Shown here: positions 39,660-54,560 of the stretch, in pieces
Layout: each line of letters begins with the position of its first letter
Position numbering within the stretch: the first letter of the stretch is position 1
From: Xylocopa sonorina
Lineage: Eukaryota > Arthropoda > Insecta > Hymenoptera > Apidae
Assembly: GCF_050948175.1 (NCBI RefSeq)
Contig: NW_027490146.1
Span: 434,001 to 498,000, forward strand
Direction of reading: 5' to 3'
DNA: 64,000 nt
Notes under the pieces: generated by a model
Database searches by the model: none
Told to the model about the DNA's origin: nothing
The model's input: only the letters and a program-made list of their open reading frames with translations
Program-made: the position numbers and the translations under genes

Positions 39660-42600
39660 TAGCAATAGAGTTCATATGATACTTAAAACGCGATATCGCA
39701 TCTCATTTCTATGTTTCATGGTAAGATATAATATGATTTGCGAAGTGTCATGTATTCCTCGTCTACACTTCAAATGAATGTGACTGCGATATTTCCTCGC
39801 TAGGAAATAGCGTTTGCAGATGTCTACGTATCGTAGCAATAGATTTCTAATGCTTCTTAAAACGCGATATCGCATCTCATTTCTATGTTTCACTGTAAGA
39901 TATAATATGGTTTGCGAAGTGTCATGTATTCCTCGTCTACACTTCAAATGAATGTAAATGCGACACTTCCTTGCAAGGAAATAGCGTTTGCAGATGTCTA
40001 TCTATCGTAGCAATAGAGTTCTAATGCTTCTTGAAACGCGATATCGCATCTCATTTCTATGTTTCATGGTAAGATATAATATGATTTGCGAAGTGTTATC
40101 TATTCCTCGTCTACACTTCAAATGAATGTAAATGCGACACTTCCTTGCAAGGAAATAGCGTTTGCAGATGTCTACGTATCGTAGCAAAAGAGTTCATATG
40201 ATTCTTAAAACGCGATATCGCATCTCATTTCTATGTTTCACTGTAAGATATAACATGTTTTGGGAAGTGTTATGTATTCCTCGTCTACACTTCAAATGAA
40301 TGTGAATGCGATACTTCCTCGCTAGGAAATAGCGTTTGCAGATGTCTACGTATCGTAGCAATAGAGTTCATATGATTCTTAAAACGCGATAACGCATCTC
40401 ATTTCTATGTTTCATGGTAAGATATAACATGATTTGCGAAGTGTTATGTATTCCTCGTCTACACTTCAAATGAATGTGATTGCGATACTTCCTCGCTAGG
40501 AAATAGCGTTTGCAGATGTCTACGTATCGTAGCAATAGAGTTCATATGATTCTTAAAACGCGATATCGCATCTCATTTGTATGTTTCATGGTAAGATATA
40601 ACATGATTTGGGAAGTGTTATGTATTCCTCGTCTACACTTCAAATGAATGTGAATGCGATACTTCCTCGCCAGGAAATAGCGTTTGCAGATGTCTACGTA
40701 TCGTAGCAATAGATTTTTAATGCTTCTTAGAACGCGATATCGCGTCTCATTTCTATGTTTCATGGTAAGATATAATATGATTTGCTAAGTGTTATGTGCT
40801 CCTCGTCTGCACTTCAAATGAATGTAAATGCGACACTCCCTTGAATGGAAATAGCGTCTGCCGATGTCTACGTATCGTAGCAAAAGGGTTCATATGATTC
40901 TTAAAACGCGATATCGCATCTCATTTCTGTGTTTCATGGTAAGATATAACATGATTTGCGAAGTGTTATGTATTCCTCGTCTACACTTCAAATGAATTTG
41001 AATGCGATACTTCTTCGCTAGGAAATAGAGTTTGCAGATGTCTACGTATCGTAGCAATAGCTTTATAATGCTTCTTAAAACGCGAGATCGCATCCCATTT
41101 CTATGTTTCATGGTAAGATACAATATGATTTGCGAAGTGTCATGTATTCCTCGCCTACACTTCAAATGAATGTAAATGCGACACTTCCTTGCAAGGTAAT
41201 AGCGTTTACAGATGTCTACGTATCGAAGCAATAGTGTTCAAATGCTTCTTAAAACGATATATTGCATCACATATCTATGTTTCATGATAAGATATATTAT
41301 TCATTGTGAAGTGTTATGCATTCTGCGTCTACGATTCAAGTGAACGTAAATGCGACACTTCCTTGCTAGGAAATAGCGTCTGCAGATGTCTAGGTATCGT
41401 AGCAATAGAGTTCTAATGCTTCATAAAAGCGATATCGCATCTCACTTCTATGTTTCATGGTAAGATATAATATGATTTGCGAAATGTTATGTATTCCTCG
41501 TCTACACTTCAAATGAATGTAAATGCGACACTTCCTTGCAAGGAAATAGCGTTTGCAGATGTCTACGTATCGAAGCAATAGTGTTCAAATTGTTCTTAAA
41601 AAGAGATATTGCATCACATATCTATGTTTCATGATAAGATATATTATTCATTGCGAAGTGTTATGCATTCTACGTCTACGATTCAAATGAACGTAAATGC
41701 GACACTTCCTTGCTAGGAAATAGCGTCCGCAGACGTCTAGGTATCGTAGCAATAGAGTTCTAATGCTTCTTAAAACGCGATATCGCATCTCATTTCTATG
41801 TTTCACGGTAAGATATAATATGATTTGCGAAGTGTTATGTATTCCTCGTCTACACTTCAAATGAATGTAAATGCGACACTTCCTTGCAAGGAAATAGCGT
41901 TTGCAGATGTCTACCTATCGTAGCAATAGTGCTCTTATGCTTCTTAAAACGCGATATCGCATATCATTTCTATGTTTCATGGTAAGATATAATATGATTT
42001 GCGAAGTGTTATGTATTCCTCGTCTACACTTCAAATGAATGTAAATGCGACACTTCCTCGCAAGGAAATAGCGTTTGCAGATGTCTACCTATCGTAGCAG
42101 TAGAGTTCTAATGCTTCTTAAAACGCGATATCGCATCTCATTTCTATGTTTCACTGTAAGATATAATATGGTTTGCGAAGTGTCATGTATTCCTCGTCTA
42201 CACTTCAAATGAATGTAAATGCGACACTTCCTTGCAAGGAAATAGCGTTTGCAGATGTCTACCTATCGTAGCAATAGTGCTCTTATGCTTCTTAAAACGC
42301 GATATCGCATCTCATTTCTATGTTTCATGGTAAGATATAATATGATTTGCGAAGTGTTATGTATTCCTCGTCTACACTTCAAATGAATGTAAATGCGACA
42401 CTTCCTTGCCAGGAAATAGCGATTGCAGATGTCTACGTATCGAAGCAATAGAGTTCAAATGCTTCTTAAAACGAGATATTGCATCTCATATCTATGTTTC
42501 ATGATAAGATATAATATTCATTGCGAAGTGTTATGCATTCCTCGTCTACGATTCAAATGAAAGTAAATGCGACACTTCCTTGCAAGGAAATAGCGTTTGC

Positions 42601-45600
42601 AGATGTCTACGTATCGTAGCAATAGAGTTCATATGATTCTTAAAACGCGATATCGCATCTCATTTCTATGTTTCATGGTAAGATATAACATGATTTGGGA
42701 AGTGTTATGTATTCCTCGTCTACACTTCAAATGAATGTGAATGCGATACTTCCTCGCTAGGAAATAGCGTTTGCAGATGTCTACGTATCGTAGCAATAGA
42801 TTTCTAATGCTTCTTATAACGCGATAACGCATCTCATTTCTATGTTTCATGGTAAGATATAACATGATTTGCGAAGTGTTATGTGTTCCTCGTCTACACT
42901 TCAAATGAATGTGAATGCGATACTTCCTCGCTAGGAAATAGCGTTTGCAGATGTCTACGTATCGTAGCAATAGCTTTCTAATGCTTCTTAAAACGCGATA
43001 TCGCATCTCATTTCTATGTTTCATGGTAAGATATAATATGATTTGCGAAGTGTCATGTATTCCTCGTCTACACTTCAAATGAATGTGACTGCGATATTTC
43101 CTCGCTAGGAAATAGCGTTTGCAGATGTCTACGTATCGTAGCAATAGATTTCTAATGCTTCTTAAAACGCGATATCGCATCTCATTTCTATGTTTCACTG
43201 TAAGATATAATATGGTTTGCGAAGTGTCATGTATTCCTCGTCTACACTTCAAATGAATGTAAATGCGACACTTCCTTGCAAGGAAATAGCGTTTGCAGAT
43301 GTCTATCTATCGTAGCAATAGAGTTCTAATGCTTCTTGAAACGCGATATCGCATCTCACTTCTATGTTTCATGGTAAGATATAATATGATTTGCGAAGTG
43401 TTATGTATTCCTCGTCTACTCTTCAAATGAATGTAAATGCGACACTTCCTTGCAAGGAAATAGCGTTTGCAGATGTCTACGTATCGTAGCAAAAGAGTTC
43501 ATATGATTCTTAAAACGCGATATCGCATCTCATTTCTATGTTTCATGGTAAGATATAACATGATTTGCGAAGTGATATGTATTCCTCGTCTACACTTCAA
43601 ATGAATTTGAATGCGATACTTCCTCGCTAGGAAATAGCGTTTGCAGATGTCTACGTATCGTAGCAATTGCTTTATAATGCTTCTTAAAACGCGAGATCGC
43701 ATCCCATTTCTATGTTTCATGGTAAGATATAATATGATTTGCGAAGTGTCATGTATTCCTCGCCTACACTTCAAATGAATGTAAATGCGACACTTCCTTG
43801 CTAGGAAATAGCGTATGCAGATGTCTACGTATCGTAGCAAAAGAGTTCATATGATTCTTAAAACGCGATATCGCATCTCATTTCTGTGTTTCATGGTAAG
43901 ATATAACATGATTTGCGAAGTGTTATGTATTCCTCGTCTACACTTCAAATGAATTTGAATGCGATACTTCTTCGCTAGGAAATAGCGTTTGCAGATGTCT
44001 ACGTATCGTAGCAATAGCTTTATAATGCTTCTTAAAACGCGAGATCGCATCCCATTTCTATGTTTCATGGTAAGATATAATATGATTTGCGAAGTGTCAT
44101 GTATTCCTCGCCTACACCTCAAATGAATGTAAATGCGACACTTCCTTGCTAGGAAATAGCATCTGCAGATGTCTAGGTATCGTAGCAATAGAGTTCTAAT
44201 GATTCTTAAAACGCGATATCGCATCTCATTTCTATGTTTCATGGTAAGATATAATATGATTTGCGAAGTGTTATGTATTCCTCGTCTACACTTCAAATGA
44301 ATGTAAATGCGACACTTCCTTTCAAGGAAATAGCGTTTGCAGATGTCTACCTATCGTGGCAGTAGAGTTCTAATGCTTCTTAAAACGCGATATCGCATCT
44401 CATTTCTATGTTTCATGTTAAGATATAATATGATTTGCGAAGTGTCATGTATTCCTCGTCTACACTTCAAATGAATGTAAATGCGACACTTCCTTGCAAG
44501 GTAATAGCGTTTACAGATGTCTACGTATCGAAGCAATAGTGTTCAAATGCTTCTTAAAACGATATATTGCATCACATATCTATGTTTCATGATAAGATAT
44601 ATTATTCATTGTGAAGTGTTATGCATTCTGCGTCTACGATTCAAGTGAACGTAAATGCGACACTTCCTTGCTAGGAAATAGCGTCTGCAGATGTCTAGGT
44701 ATCGTAGCAATAGAGTTCTAATGCTTCATAAAAGCGATATCGCATCTCACTTCTATGTTTCATGGTAAGATATAGTATGATTTGCGAAATGTTATGTATT
44801 CCTCGTCTACACTTCAAATGAATGTAAATGCGACACTTCCTTGCAAGGAAATAGCGTTTGCAGATGTCTACGTATCGAAGCAATTGTGTTCAAATTGTTC
44901 TTAAAAAGAGATATTGCATCACATATCTATGTTTCATGATAAGATATATTATTCATTGCGAAGTGTTATGCATTCTACGTCTACGATTCAAATGAACGTA
45001 AATGCGACACTTCCTTGCTAGGAAATAGCGTCCGCAGACGTCTAGGTATCGTAGCAATAGAGTTCTAATGCTTCTTAAAACGCGATATCGCATCTCATTT
45101 CTATGTTTCACGTTAAGATATAATATGATTTGCGAAGTGTTATGTATTCCTCGTCTACACTTCAAATGAATGTAAATGCGACACTTCCTTGCAAGGAAAT
45201 AGCGTTTGCAGATGTCTACCTATCGTAGCAATAGTGCTCTTATGCTTCTTAAAACGCGATATCGCATATCATTTCTATGTTTCATGGTAGTATATAATAT
45301 GATTTGCGAAGTGTTATGTATTCCTCGTCTACACTTCAAATGAATGTAAATGCGACACTTCCTTGCAAGGAAATAGCGTCTGCAGATGTCTACGTATCGT
45401 AGCAATAGAGTTCTTCTGATTCTTAAAACGCGATATCGCATCTCATTTCTATGTTTCACGGTAAGATATAATATGATTTGCGAAGTGTTATGTATTCCTC
45501 GTCTACACTTCAAATGAATGTAAATGCGACACTTCCTTGCAAGGAAATAGCGTTTGCAGATGTCTACCTATCGTAGCAATAGTGCTCTTATGCTTCTTAA

Positions 45601-48600
45601 AACGCGATATCGCATCTCATTTCTATGTTTCATGGTAAGATATAATATGATTTGCGAAGTGTTATGTATTCCTCGTCTACACTTCAAATGAATGTAAATG
45701 CGACACTTCCTTGCCAGGAAATAGCGATTGCAGATGTCTACGTATCGAAGCAATAGAGTTCAAATGCTTCTTAAAACGAGATATTGCATCTCATATCTAT
45801 GTTTCATGATAAGATATAATATTCATTGCGAAGTGTTATGCATTCCTCGTCTACGATTCAAATGAAAGTAAATGCGACACTTCCTTGCAAGGAAATAGCG
45901 TTTGCAGATGTCTACGTATCGTAGCAATAGAGTTCATATGATTCTTAAAACGCGATATCGCATCTCATTTCTATGTTTCATGGTAAGATATAACATGATT
46001 TGGGAAGTGTTATGTATTCCTCGTCTACACTTCAAATGAATGTGAATGCGATACTTCCTCGCTAGGAAATAGCGTTTGCAGATGTCTACGTATCGTAGCA
46101 ATAGATTTCTAATGCTTCTTATAACGCGATATCGCATCTCATTTCTATGTTTCACTGTAAGATGTAACATGATTTAGGAAGTGTTATGTATTCCTCGTCT
46201 ACACTTCAAATGAATGTGAATGCGATACTTCCTCGCTAGAAAATAGCGTTTGCAGATGTCTACGTATCGTAGCAATAGAGTTCATATGATTCTTAAAACG
46301 CGATAACGCATCTCATTTCTATGTTTCATGGTAAGATATAACATGATTTGCGAAGTGTTATGTGTTCCTCGTCTACACTTCAAATGAATGTGAATGCGAT
46401 ACTTCCTCGCTAGGAAATAGCGTTTGCAGATGTCTACGTATCGTAGCAATAGCTTTCTAATGCTTCTTAAAACGCGATATCGCATCTCATTTCTATGTTT
46501 CATGGTAAGATATAATATGATTTGCGAAGTGTCATGTATTCCTCGTCTACACTTCAAATGAATGTGACTGCGATATTTCCTCGCTAGGAAATAGCGTTTG
46601 CAGATGTCTACGTATCGTAGCAATAGATTTCTAATGCTTCTTAAAACGCGATATCGCATCTCATTTCTATGTTTCACTGTAAGATATAATATGGTTTGCG
46701 AAGTGTCATGTATTCCTCGTCTACACTTCAAATGAATGTAAATGCGACACTTCCTTGCAAGGAAATAGCGTTTGCAGATGTCTATCTATCGTAGCAATAG
46801 AGTTCTAATGCTTCTTGAAACGCGATATCGCATCTCATTTCTATGTTTCATGGTAAGATATAATATGATTTGCGAAGTGTTATGTATTCCTCGTCTACTC
46901 TTCAAATGAATGTAAATGCGACACTTCCTTGCAAGGAAATAGCGTTTGCAGATGTCTACGTATCGTAGCAAAAGAGTTCATATGATTCTTAAAACGCGAT
47001 ATCGCATCTCATTTCTATGTTTCATGGTAAGATATAACATGATTTGCGAAGTGATATGTATTCCTCGTCTACACTTCAAATGAATTTGAATGCGATACTT
47101 CCTCGCTAGGAAATAGCGTTTGCAGATGTCTACGTATCATAGCAATTGCTTTATAATGCTTCTTAAAACGCGAGATCGCATCCCATTTCTATGTTTCATG
47201 GTAAGATATAATATGATTTGCGAAGTGTCATGTATTCCTCGCCTACACTTCAAATGAATGTAAATGCGACACTTCCTTGCTAGGAAATAGCGTATGCAGA
47301 TGTCTACGTATCGTAGCAAAAGAGTTCATATGATTCTTAAAACGCGATATCGCATCTCATTTCTGTGTTTCATGGTAAGATATAACATGATTTGCGAAGT
47401 GTTATGTATTCCTCGTCTACACTTCAAATGAATTTGAATGCGATACTTCTTCGCTAGGAAATAGCGTTTGCAGATGTCTACGTATCGTAGCAATAGCTTT
47501 ATAATGCTTCTTAAAACGCGAGATCGCATCCCATTTCTATGTTTCATGGTAAGATATAATATGATTTGCGAAGTGTCATGTATTCCTCACCTACACCTCA
47601 AATGAATGTAAATGCGACACTTCCTTGCTAGGAAATAGCATCTGCAGATGTCTAGGTATCGTAGCAATAGAGTTCTAATGATTCTTAAAACGCGATATCG
47701 CATCTCATTTCTATGTTTCATGGTAAGATATAATATGATTTGCGAAGTGTTATGTATTCCTCGTCTACACTTCAAATGAATGTAAATGCGACACTTCCTT
47801 TCAAGGAAATAGCGTTTGCAGATGTCTACCTATCGTGGCAGTAGAGTTCTAATGCTTCTTAAAACGCGATATCGCATCTCATTTCTATGTTTCATGTTAA
47901 GATATAATATGATTTGCGAAGTGTCATGTATTCCTCGTCTACACTTCAAATGAATGTAAATGCGACACTTCCTTGCAAGGTAATAGCGTTTACAGATGTC
48001 TACGTATCGAAGCAATAGTGTTCAAATGCTTCTTAAAACGATATATTGCATCACATATCTATGCTTCATGATAAGATATATTATTCATTGTGAAGTGTTA
48101 TGCATTCTGCGTCTACGATTCAAGTGAACGTAAATGCGACACTTCCTTGCTAGGAAATAGCGTCTGCAGATGTCTAGGTATCGTAGCAATAGAGTTCTAA
48201 TGCTTCATAAAAGCGATATCGCATCTCACTTCTATGTTTCATGGTAAGATATAATATGATTTGCGAAATGTTATGTATTCCTCGTCTACACTTCAAATGA
48301 ATGTAAATGCGACACTTCCTTGCAAGGAAATAGCGTTTGCAGATGTCTACGTATCGAAGCAATAGTGTTCAAATTGTTCTTAAAAAGAGATATTGCATCA
48401 CATATCTATGTTTCATGATAAGATATATTATTCATTGCGAAGTGTTATGCATTCTACGTCTACGATTCAAATGAACGTAAATGCGACACTTCCTTGCTAG
48501 GAAATAGCGTCCGCAGACGTCTAGGTATCGTAGCAATAGAGTTCTAATGCTTCTTAAAACGCGATATCGCATCTCATTTCTATGTTTCACGGTAAGATAT

Positions 48601-51600
48601 AATATGATTTGCGAAGTGTTATGTATTCCTCGTCTACACTTCAAATGAATGTAAATGCGACACTTCCTTGCAAGGAAATAGCGTTTGCAGATATCTACCT
48701 ATCGTAGCAATAGTGCTCTTATGCTTCTTAAAACGCGATATCGCATCTCATTTCTATGTTTCATGGTAAGATATAATATGATTTGCGAAGTGTTATGTAT
48801 TCCTCGTCTACACTTCAAATGAATGTAAATGCGACACTTCCTTGCCAGGAAATAGCGATTGCAGATGTCTACGTATCGAAGCAATAGAGTTCAAATGCTT
48901 CTTAAAACGAGATATTGCATCTCATATCTATGTTTCATGATAAGATATAATATTCATTGCGAAGTGTTATGCATTCCTCGTCTACGATTCAAATGAAAGT
49001 AAATGCGACACTTCCTTGCAAGGAAATAGCGTTTACAGATGTCTACGTATCGAAGCAATAGTGTTCAGATGCTTCTTAAAACGATATATTGCATCACATA
49101 TCTATGCTTCATGATAAGATATATTATTCATTGTGAAGTGTTATGCATTCTGCGTCTACGATTCAAGTGAACGTAAATGCGACACTTCCTTGCTAGGAAA
49201 TAGCGTCTGCAGATGTCTAGGTATCGTAGCAATAGAGTTCTAATGCTTCATAAAAGCGATATCGCATCTCACTTCTATGTTTCATGGTAAGATATAATAT
49301 GATTTGCGAAATGTTATGTATTCCTCGTCTACACTTCAAATGAATGTAAATGCGACACTTCCTTGCAAGGAAATAGCGTTTGCAGATGTCTACGTATCGA
49401 AGCAATAGTGTTCAAATTGTTCTTAAAAAGAGATATTGCATCACATATCTATGTTTCATGATAAGATATATTATTCATTGCGAAGTGTTATGCATTCTAC
49501 GTCTACGATTCAAATGAACGTAAATGCGACACTTCCTTGCTAGGAAATAGCGTCCGCAGACGTCTAGGTATCGTAGCAATAGAGTTCTAATGCTTCTTAA
49601 AACGCGATATCGCATCTCATTTCTATGTTTCACGGTAAGATATAATATGATTTGCGAAGTGTTATGTATTCCTCGTCTACACTTCAAATGAATGTAAATG
49701 CGACACTTCCTTGCAAGGAAATAGCGTTTGCAGATGTCTAGGTATCGTAGCAATAGAGTTCTAATGCTTCTTGAAACGTGATATCGCATCTCATTTCTAT
49801 GTTTCATGGTAAGATGTAATATGATTTGCGAAGTGTTATGTATTCCTCGTCTACACATCAAATGAATGTAAATTCGACACTTCCTTGCTAGGAAATAGCG
49901 TCTGCAGATATCTAGGTATCGTAGCAATAGTGCTCTTATGCTTCTTAAAACGCGATATCGCATTTCATTTCTATGTTTCATGGTAAGATATAATATGATT
50001 TGCGAAGTGTTATGTATTCCTCGTCTACACTTCAAATGAATGTAAATGCGACACTTCCTTGCCAGGAAATAGCGATTGCAGATGTCTACGTATCGAAGCA
50101 ATAGAGTTCAAATGCTTCTTAAAACGAGATATTGCATCTCATATCTATGTTTCATGATAAGATATAATATTCATTGCGAAGTGTTATGCATTCCTCGTCT
50201 ACGATTCAAATGAAAGTAAATGCGACACTTCCTTGCAAGGAAATAGCGTTTGCAGATGTCTACGTATCGTAGCAATAGAGTTCATATGATTCTTAAAACG
50301 CGATATCGCATCTCATTTCTATGTTTCATGGTAAGATATAACATGATTTGGGAAGTGTTATGTATTCCTCGTCTACACTTCAAATGAATGTGAATGCGAT
50401 ACTTCCTCGCTAGGAAATAGCGTTTGCAGATGTCTACGTATCGTAGCAATAGATTTCTAATGCTTCTTATAACGCGATATCGCATCTCATTTCTATGTTT
50501 CACTGTAAGATGTAACATGATTTAGGAAGTGTTATGTATTCCTCGTCTACACTTCAAATGAATGTGAATGCGATACTTCCTCGCTAGAAAATAGCGTTTG
50601 CAGATGTCTACGTATCGTAGCAATAGAGTTCATATGATTCTTAAAACGCGATAACGCATCTCATTTCTATGTTTCATGGTAAGATATAACATGATTTGCG
50701 AAGTGTTATGTGTTCCTCGTCTACACTTCAAATGAATGTGAATGCGATACTTCCTCGCTAGGAAATAGCGTTTGCAGATGTCTACGTATCGTAGCAATAG
50801 CTTTCTAATGCTTCTTAAAACGCGATATCGCATCTCATTTCTATGTTTCATGGTAAGATATAATATGATTTGCGAAGTGTCATGTATTCCTCGTCTACAC
50901 TTCAAATGAATGTGACTGCGATATTTCCTCGCTAGGAAATAGCGTTTGCAGATGTCTACGTATCGTAGCAATAGATTTCTAATGCTTCTTAAAACGCGAT
51001 ATCGCATCTCATTTCTATGTTTCACTGTAAGATATAATATGGTTTGCGAAGTGTCATGTATTCCTCGTCTACACTTCAAATGAATGTAAATGCGACACTT
51101 CCTTGCAAGGAAATAGCGTTTGCAGATGTCTATCTATCGTAGCAATAGAGTTCTAATGCTTCTTGAAACGCGATATCGCATCTCATTTCTATGTTTCATG
51201 GTAAGATATAATATGATTTGCGAAGTGTTATGTATTCCTCGTCTACTCTTCAAATGAATGTAAATGCGACACTTCCTTGCAGGGAAATAGCGTTTGCAGA
51301 TGTCTACGTATCGTAGCAAAAGAGTTCATATGATTCTTAAAACGCGATATCGCATCTCATTTCTATGTTTCATGGTAAGATATAACATAATTTGCGAAGT
51401 GATATGTATTCCTCGTCCACACTTCCAATGAATTTGAATGCGATACTTCCTCGCTAGGAAATAGCGTCTGCAGATGTCTACGTATCGTAGCAATTCCTTT
51501 ATAATGCTTCTTAAAACGCGAGATCGCAACCCATTTCTATGTTTCATGGTAAGATATAATATGATTTGCGAAGTGTCATGTATTCCTCGCCTACACTTCA

Positions 51601-54560
51601 AATGAATGTAAATGCGACACTTCCTTGCTAGGAAATAGCGCATGCAGATGTCTACGTATCGTAGCAAAAGAGTTCATATGATTCTTAAAACGCGATATCG
51701 CATCTCATTTCTGTGTTTCATGGTAAGATATAACATGATTTGCGAAGTGTTATGTATTCCTCGTCTACACTTCAAATGAATTTGAATGCGATACTTCTTC
51801 GCTAGGAAATAGCGTTTGCAGATGTCTACGTATCGTAGCAATAGCTTTATAATGCTTCTTAAAACGCGAGATCGCATCCCATTTCTATGTTTCATGGTAA
51901 GATATAATATGATTTGCGAAGTGTCACGTATTCCTCGCCTACACCTCAAATGAATGTAAATGCGACACTTCCTTGCTAGGAAATAGCATCTGCAGATGTC
52001 TAGGTATCGTAGCAATAGAGTTCTAATGATTCTTAAAACGCGATATCGCATCTCATTTCTATGTTTCATGGTAAGATATATTATTCATTGTGAAGTGTTA
52101 TGCATTCTGCGTCTACGATTCAAGTGAACGTAAATGCGACACTTCCTTGCTAGGAAATAGCGTCTGCAGATGTCTAGGTATCGTAGCAATAGAGTTCTAA
52201 TGCTTCATAAAAGCGATATCGCATCTCACTTCTATGTTTCATGGTAAGATATAATATGATTTGCGAAATGTTATGTATTCCTCGTCTACACTTCAAATGA
52301 ATGTAAATGCGACACTTCCTTGCAAGGAAATAGCGTTTGCAGATGTCTACGTATCGAAGCAATAGTGTTCAAATTGTTCTTAAAAAGAGATATTGCATCA
52401 CATATCTATGTTTCATGATAAGATATATTATTCATTGCGAAGTGTTATGCATTCTACGTCTACGATTCAAATGAACGTAAATGCGACACTTCCTTGCTAG
52501 GAAATAGCGTCCGCAGACGTCTAGGTATCGTAGCAATAGAGTTCTAATGCTTCTTAAAACGCGATATCGCATCTCATTTCTATGTTTCACGGTAAGATAT
52601 AATATGATTTGCGAAGTGTTATGTATTCCTCGTCTACACTTCAAATGAATGTAAATGTGACACTTCCTTGCAAGGAAATAGCGTTTGCAGATGTCTACCT
52701 ATCGTAGCAATAGTGCTCTTATGCTTCTTAAAACGCGATATCGCATGTCATTTCTATGTTTCATGGTAGGATATAATATGATTTGCGAAGTGTTATGTAT
52801 TCCTCGTCTACACTTCAAATGAATGTAAATGCGACACTTCCTCGCAAGGAAATAGCGTTTGCAGATGTCTACCTATCGTAGCAGTAGAGTTCTAATGCTT
52901 CTTAAAACGCGATATCGCATCTCATTTCTATGTTTCACTGTAAGATATAATATGGTTTGCGAAGTGTCATGTATTCCTCGTCTACACTTCAAATGAATGT
53001 AAATGCGACACTTCCTTGCAAGGAAATAGCGTTTGCAGATGTCTACCTATCGTAGCAATAGTGCTCTTATGCTTCTTAAAACGCGATATCGCATCTCATT
53101 TCTATGTTTCATGGTAAGATATAATATGATTTGCGAAGTGTTATGTATTCCTCGTCTACTCTTCAAATGAATGTAAATGCGACACTTCCTTGCAAGGAAA
53201 TAGCGTTTGCAGATGTCTACGTATCGTAGCAAAAGAGTTCATATGATTCTTAAAACGCGATATCGCATCTCATTTCTATGTTTCATGGTAAGATATAACA
53301 TGATTTGCGAAGTGATATGTATTCCTCGTCTACACTTCAAATGAATTTGAATGCGATACTTCCTCGCTAGGAAATAGCGTTTGCAGATGTCTACGTATCG
53401 TAGCAATTGCTTTATAATGCTTCTTAAAACGCGAGATCGCATCCCATTTCTATGTTTCATGGTAAGATATAATATGATTTGCGAAGTGTCATGTATTCCT
53501 CGCCTACACTTCAAATGAATGTAAATGCGACACTTCCTTGCTAGGAAATAGCGTATGCAGATGTCTACGTATCGTAGCAAAAGAGTTCATATGATTCTTA
53601 AAACGCGATATCGCATCTCATTTCTGTGTTTCATGGTAAGATATAACATGATTTGCGAAGTGTTATGTATTCCTCGTCTACACTTCAAATGAATTTGAAT
53701 GCGATACTTCTTCGCTAGGAAATAGCGTTTGCAGATGTCTACGTATCGTAGCAATAGCTTTATAATGCTTCTTAAAACGCGAGATCGCATCCCATTTCTA
53801 TGTTTCATGGTAAGATATAATATGATTTGCGAAGTGTCATGTATTCCTCGCCTACACCTCAAATGAATGTAAATGCGACACTTCCTTGCTAGGAAATAGC
53901 ATCTGCAGATGTCTAGGTATCGTAGCAATAGAGTTCTAATGATTCTTAAAACGCGATATCGCATCTCATTTCTATGTTTCATGGTAAGATATAATATGAT
54001 TTGCGAAGTGTTATGTATTCCTCGTCTACACTTCAAATGAATGTAAATGCGACACTTCCTTTCAAGGAAATAGCGTTTGCTGATGTCTACCTATCGTGGC
54101 AGTAGAGTTCTAATGCTTCTTAAAACGCGATATCGCATCTCATTTCTATGTTTCATGTTAAGATATAATATGATTTGCGAAGTGTCATGTATTCCTCGTC
54201 TACACTTCAAATGAATGTAAATGCGACACTTCCTTGCAAGGTAATAGCGTTTACAGATGTCTACGTATCGAAGCAATAGTGTTCAAATGCTTCTTAAAAC
54301 GATATATTGCATCACATATCTATGTTTCATGATAAGATATATTATTCATTGTGAAGTGTTATGCATTCTGCGTCTACGATTCAAGTGAACGTAAATGCGA
54401 CACTTCCTTGCTAGGAAATAGCGTCCGCAGACGTCTAGGTATCGTAGCAATAGAGTTCTAATGCTTCTTAAAACGCGATATCGCATCTCATTTCTATGTT
54501 TCACGGTAAGATATAATATGATTTGCGAAGTGTTATGTATTCCTCGTCTACACTTCAAAT
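39660..54560 (-). repeat. Cascade of 3.3-4.35-kb higher-order duplications
   Basis: Overlapping matched segments, all offset by whole monomers minus inherited deletions: about 41140-42815 with 44450-46120 (3305 bp, patchy); about 42822-45250 with 46301-48720 (3479 bp); about 45570-47740 with 49920-52075 (4348 bp); about 48080-48700 with 52080-52700 (4000 bp); about 46980-48140 with 53240-54400 (6261 bp). The variant CTATCTATCGTAG recurs near 39997, 43302, 46781 and 51129. A one-base deletion with a nearby substitution (TTCATAAAAGCGAT for TTCTTAAAACGCGAT) recurs near 41430, 44734, 48213, 49256 and 52213 and explains why offsets fall short of whole multiples of 174. Many stretches are identical over hundreds of bases. 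Confidence 0.85.
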
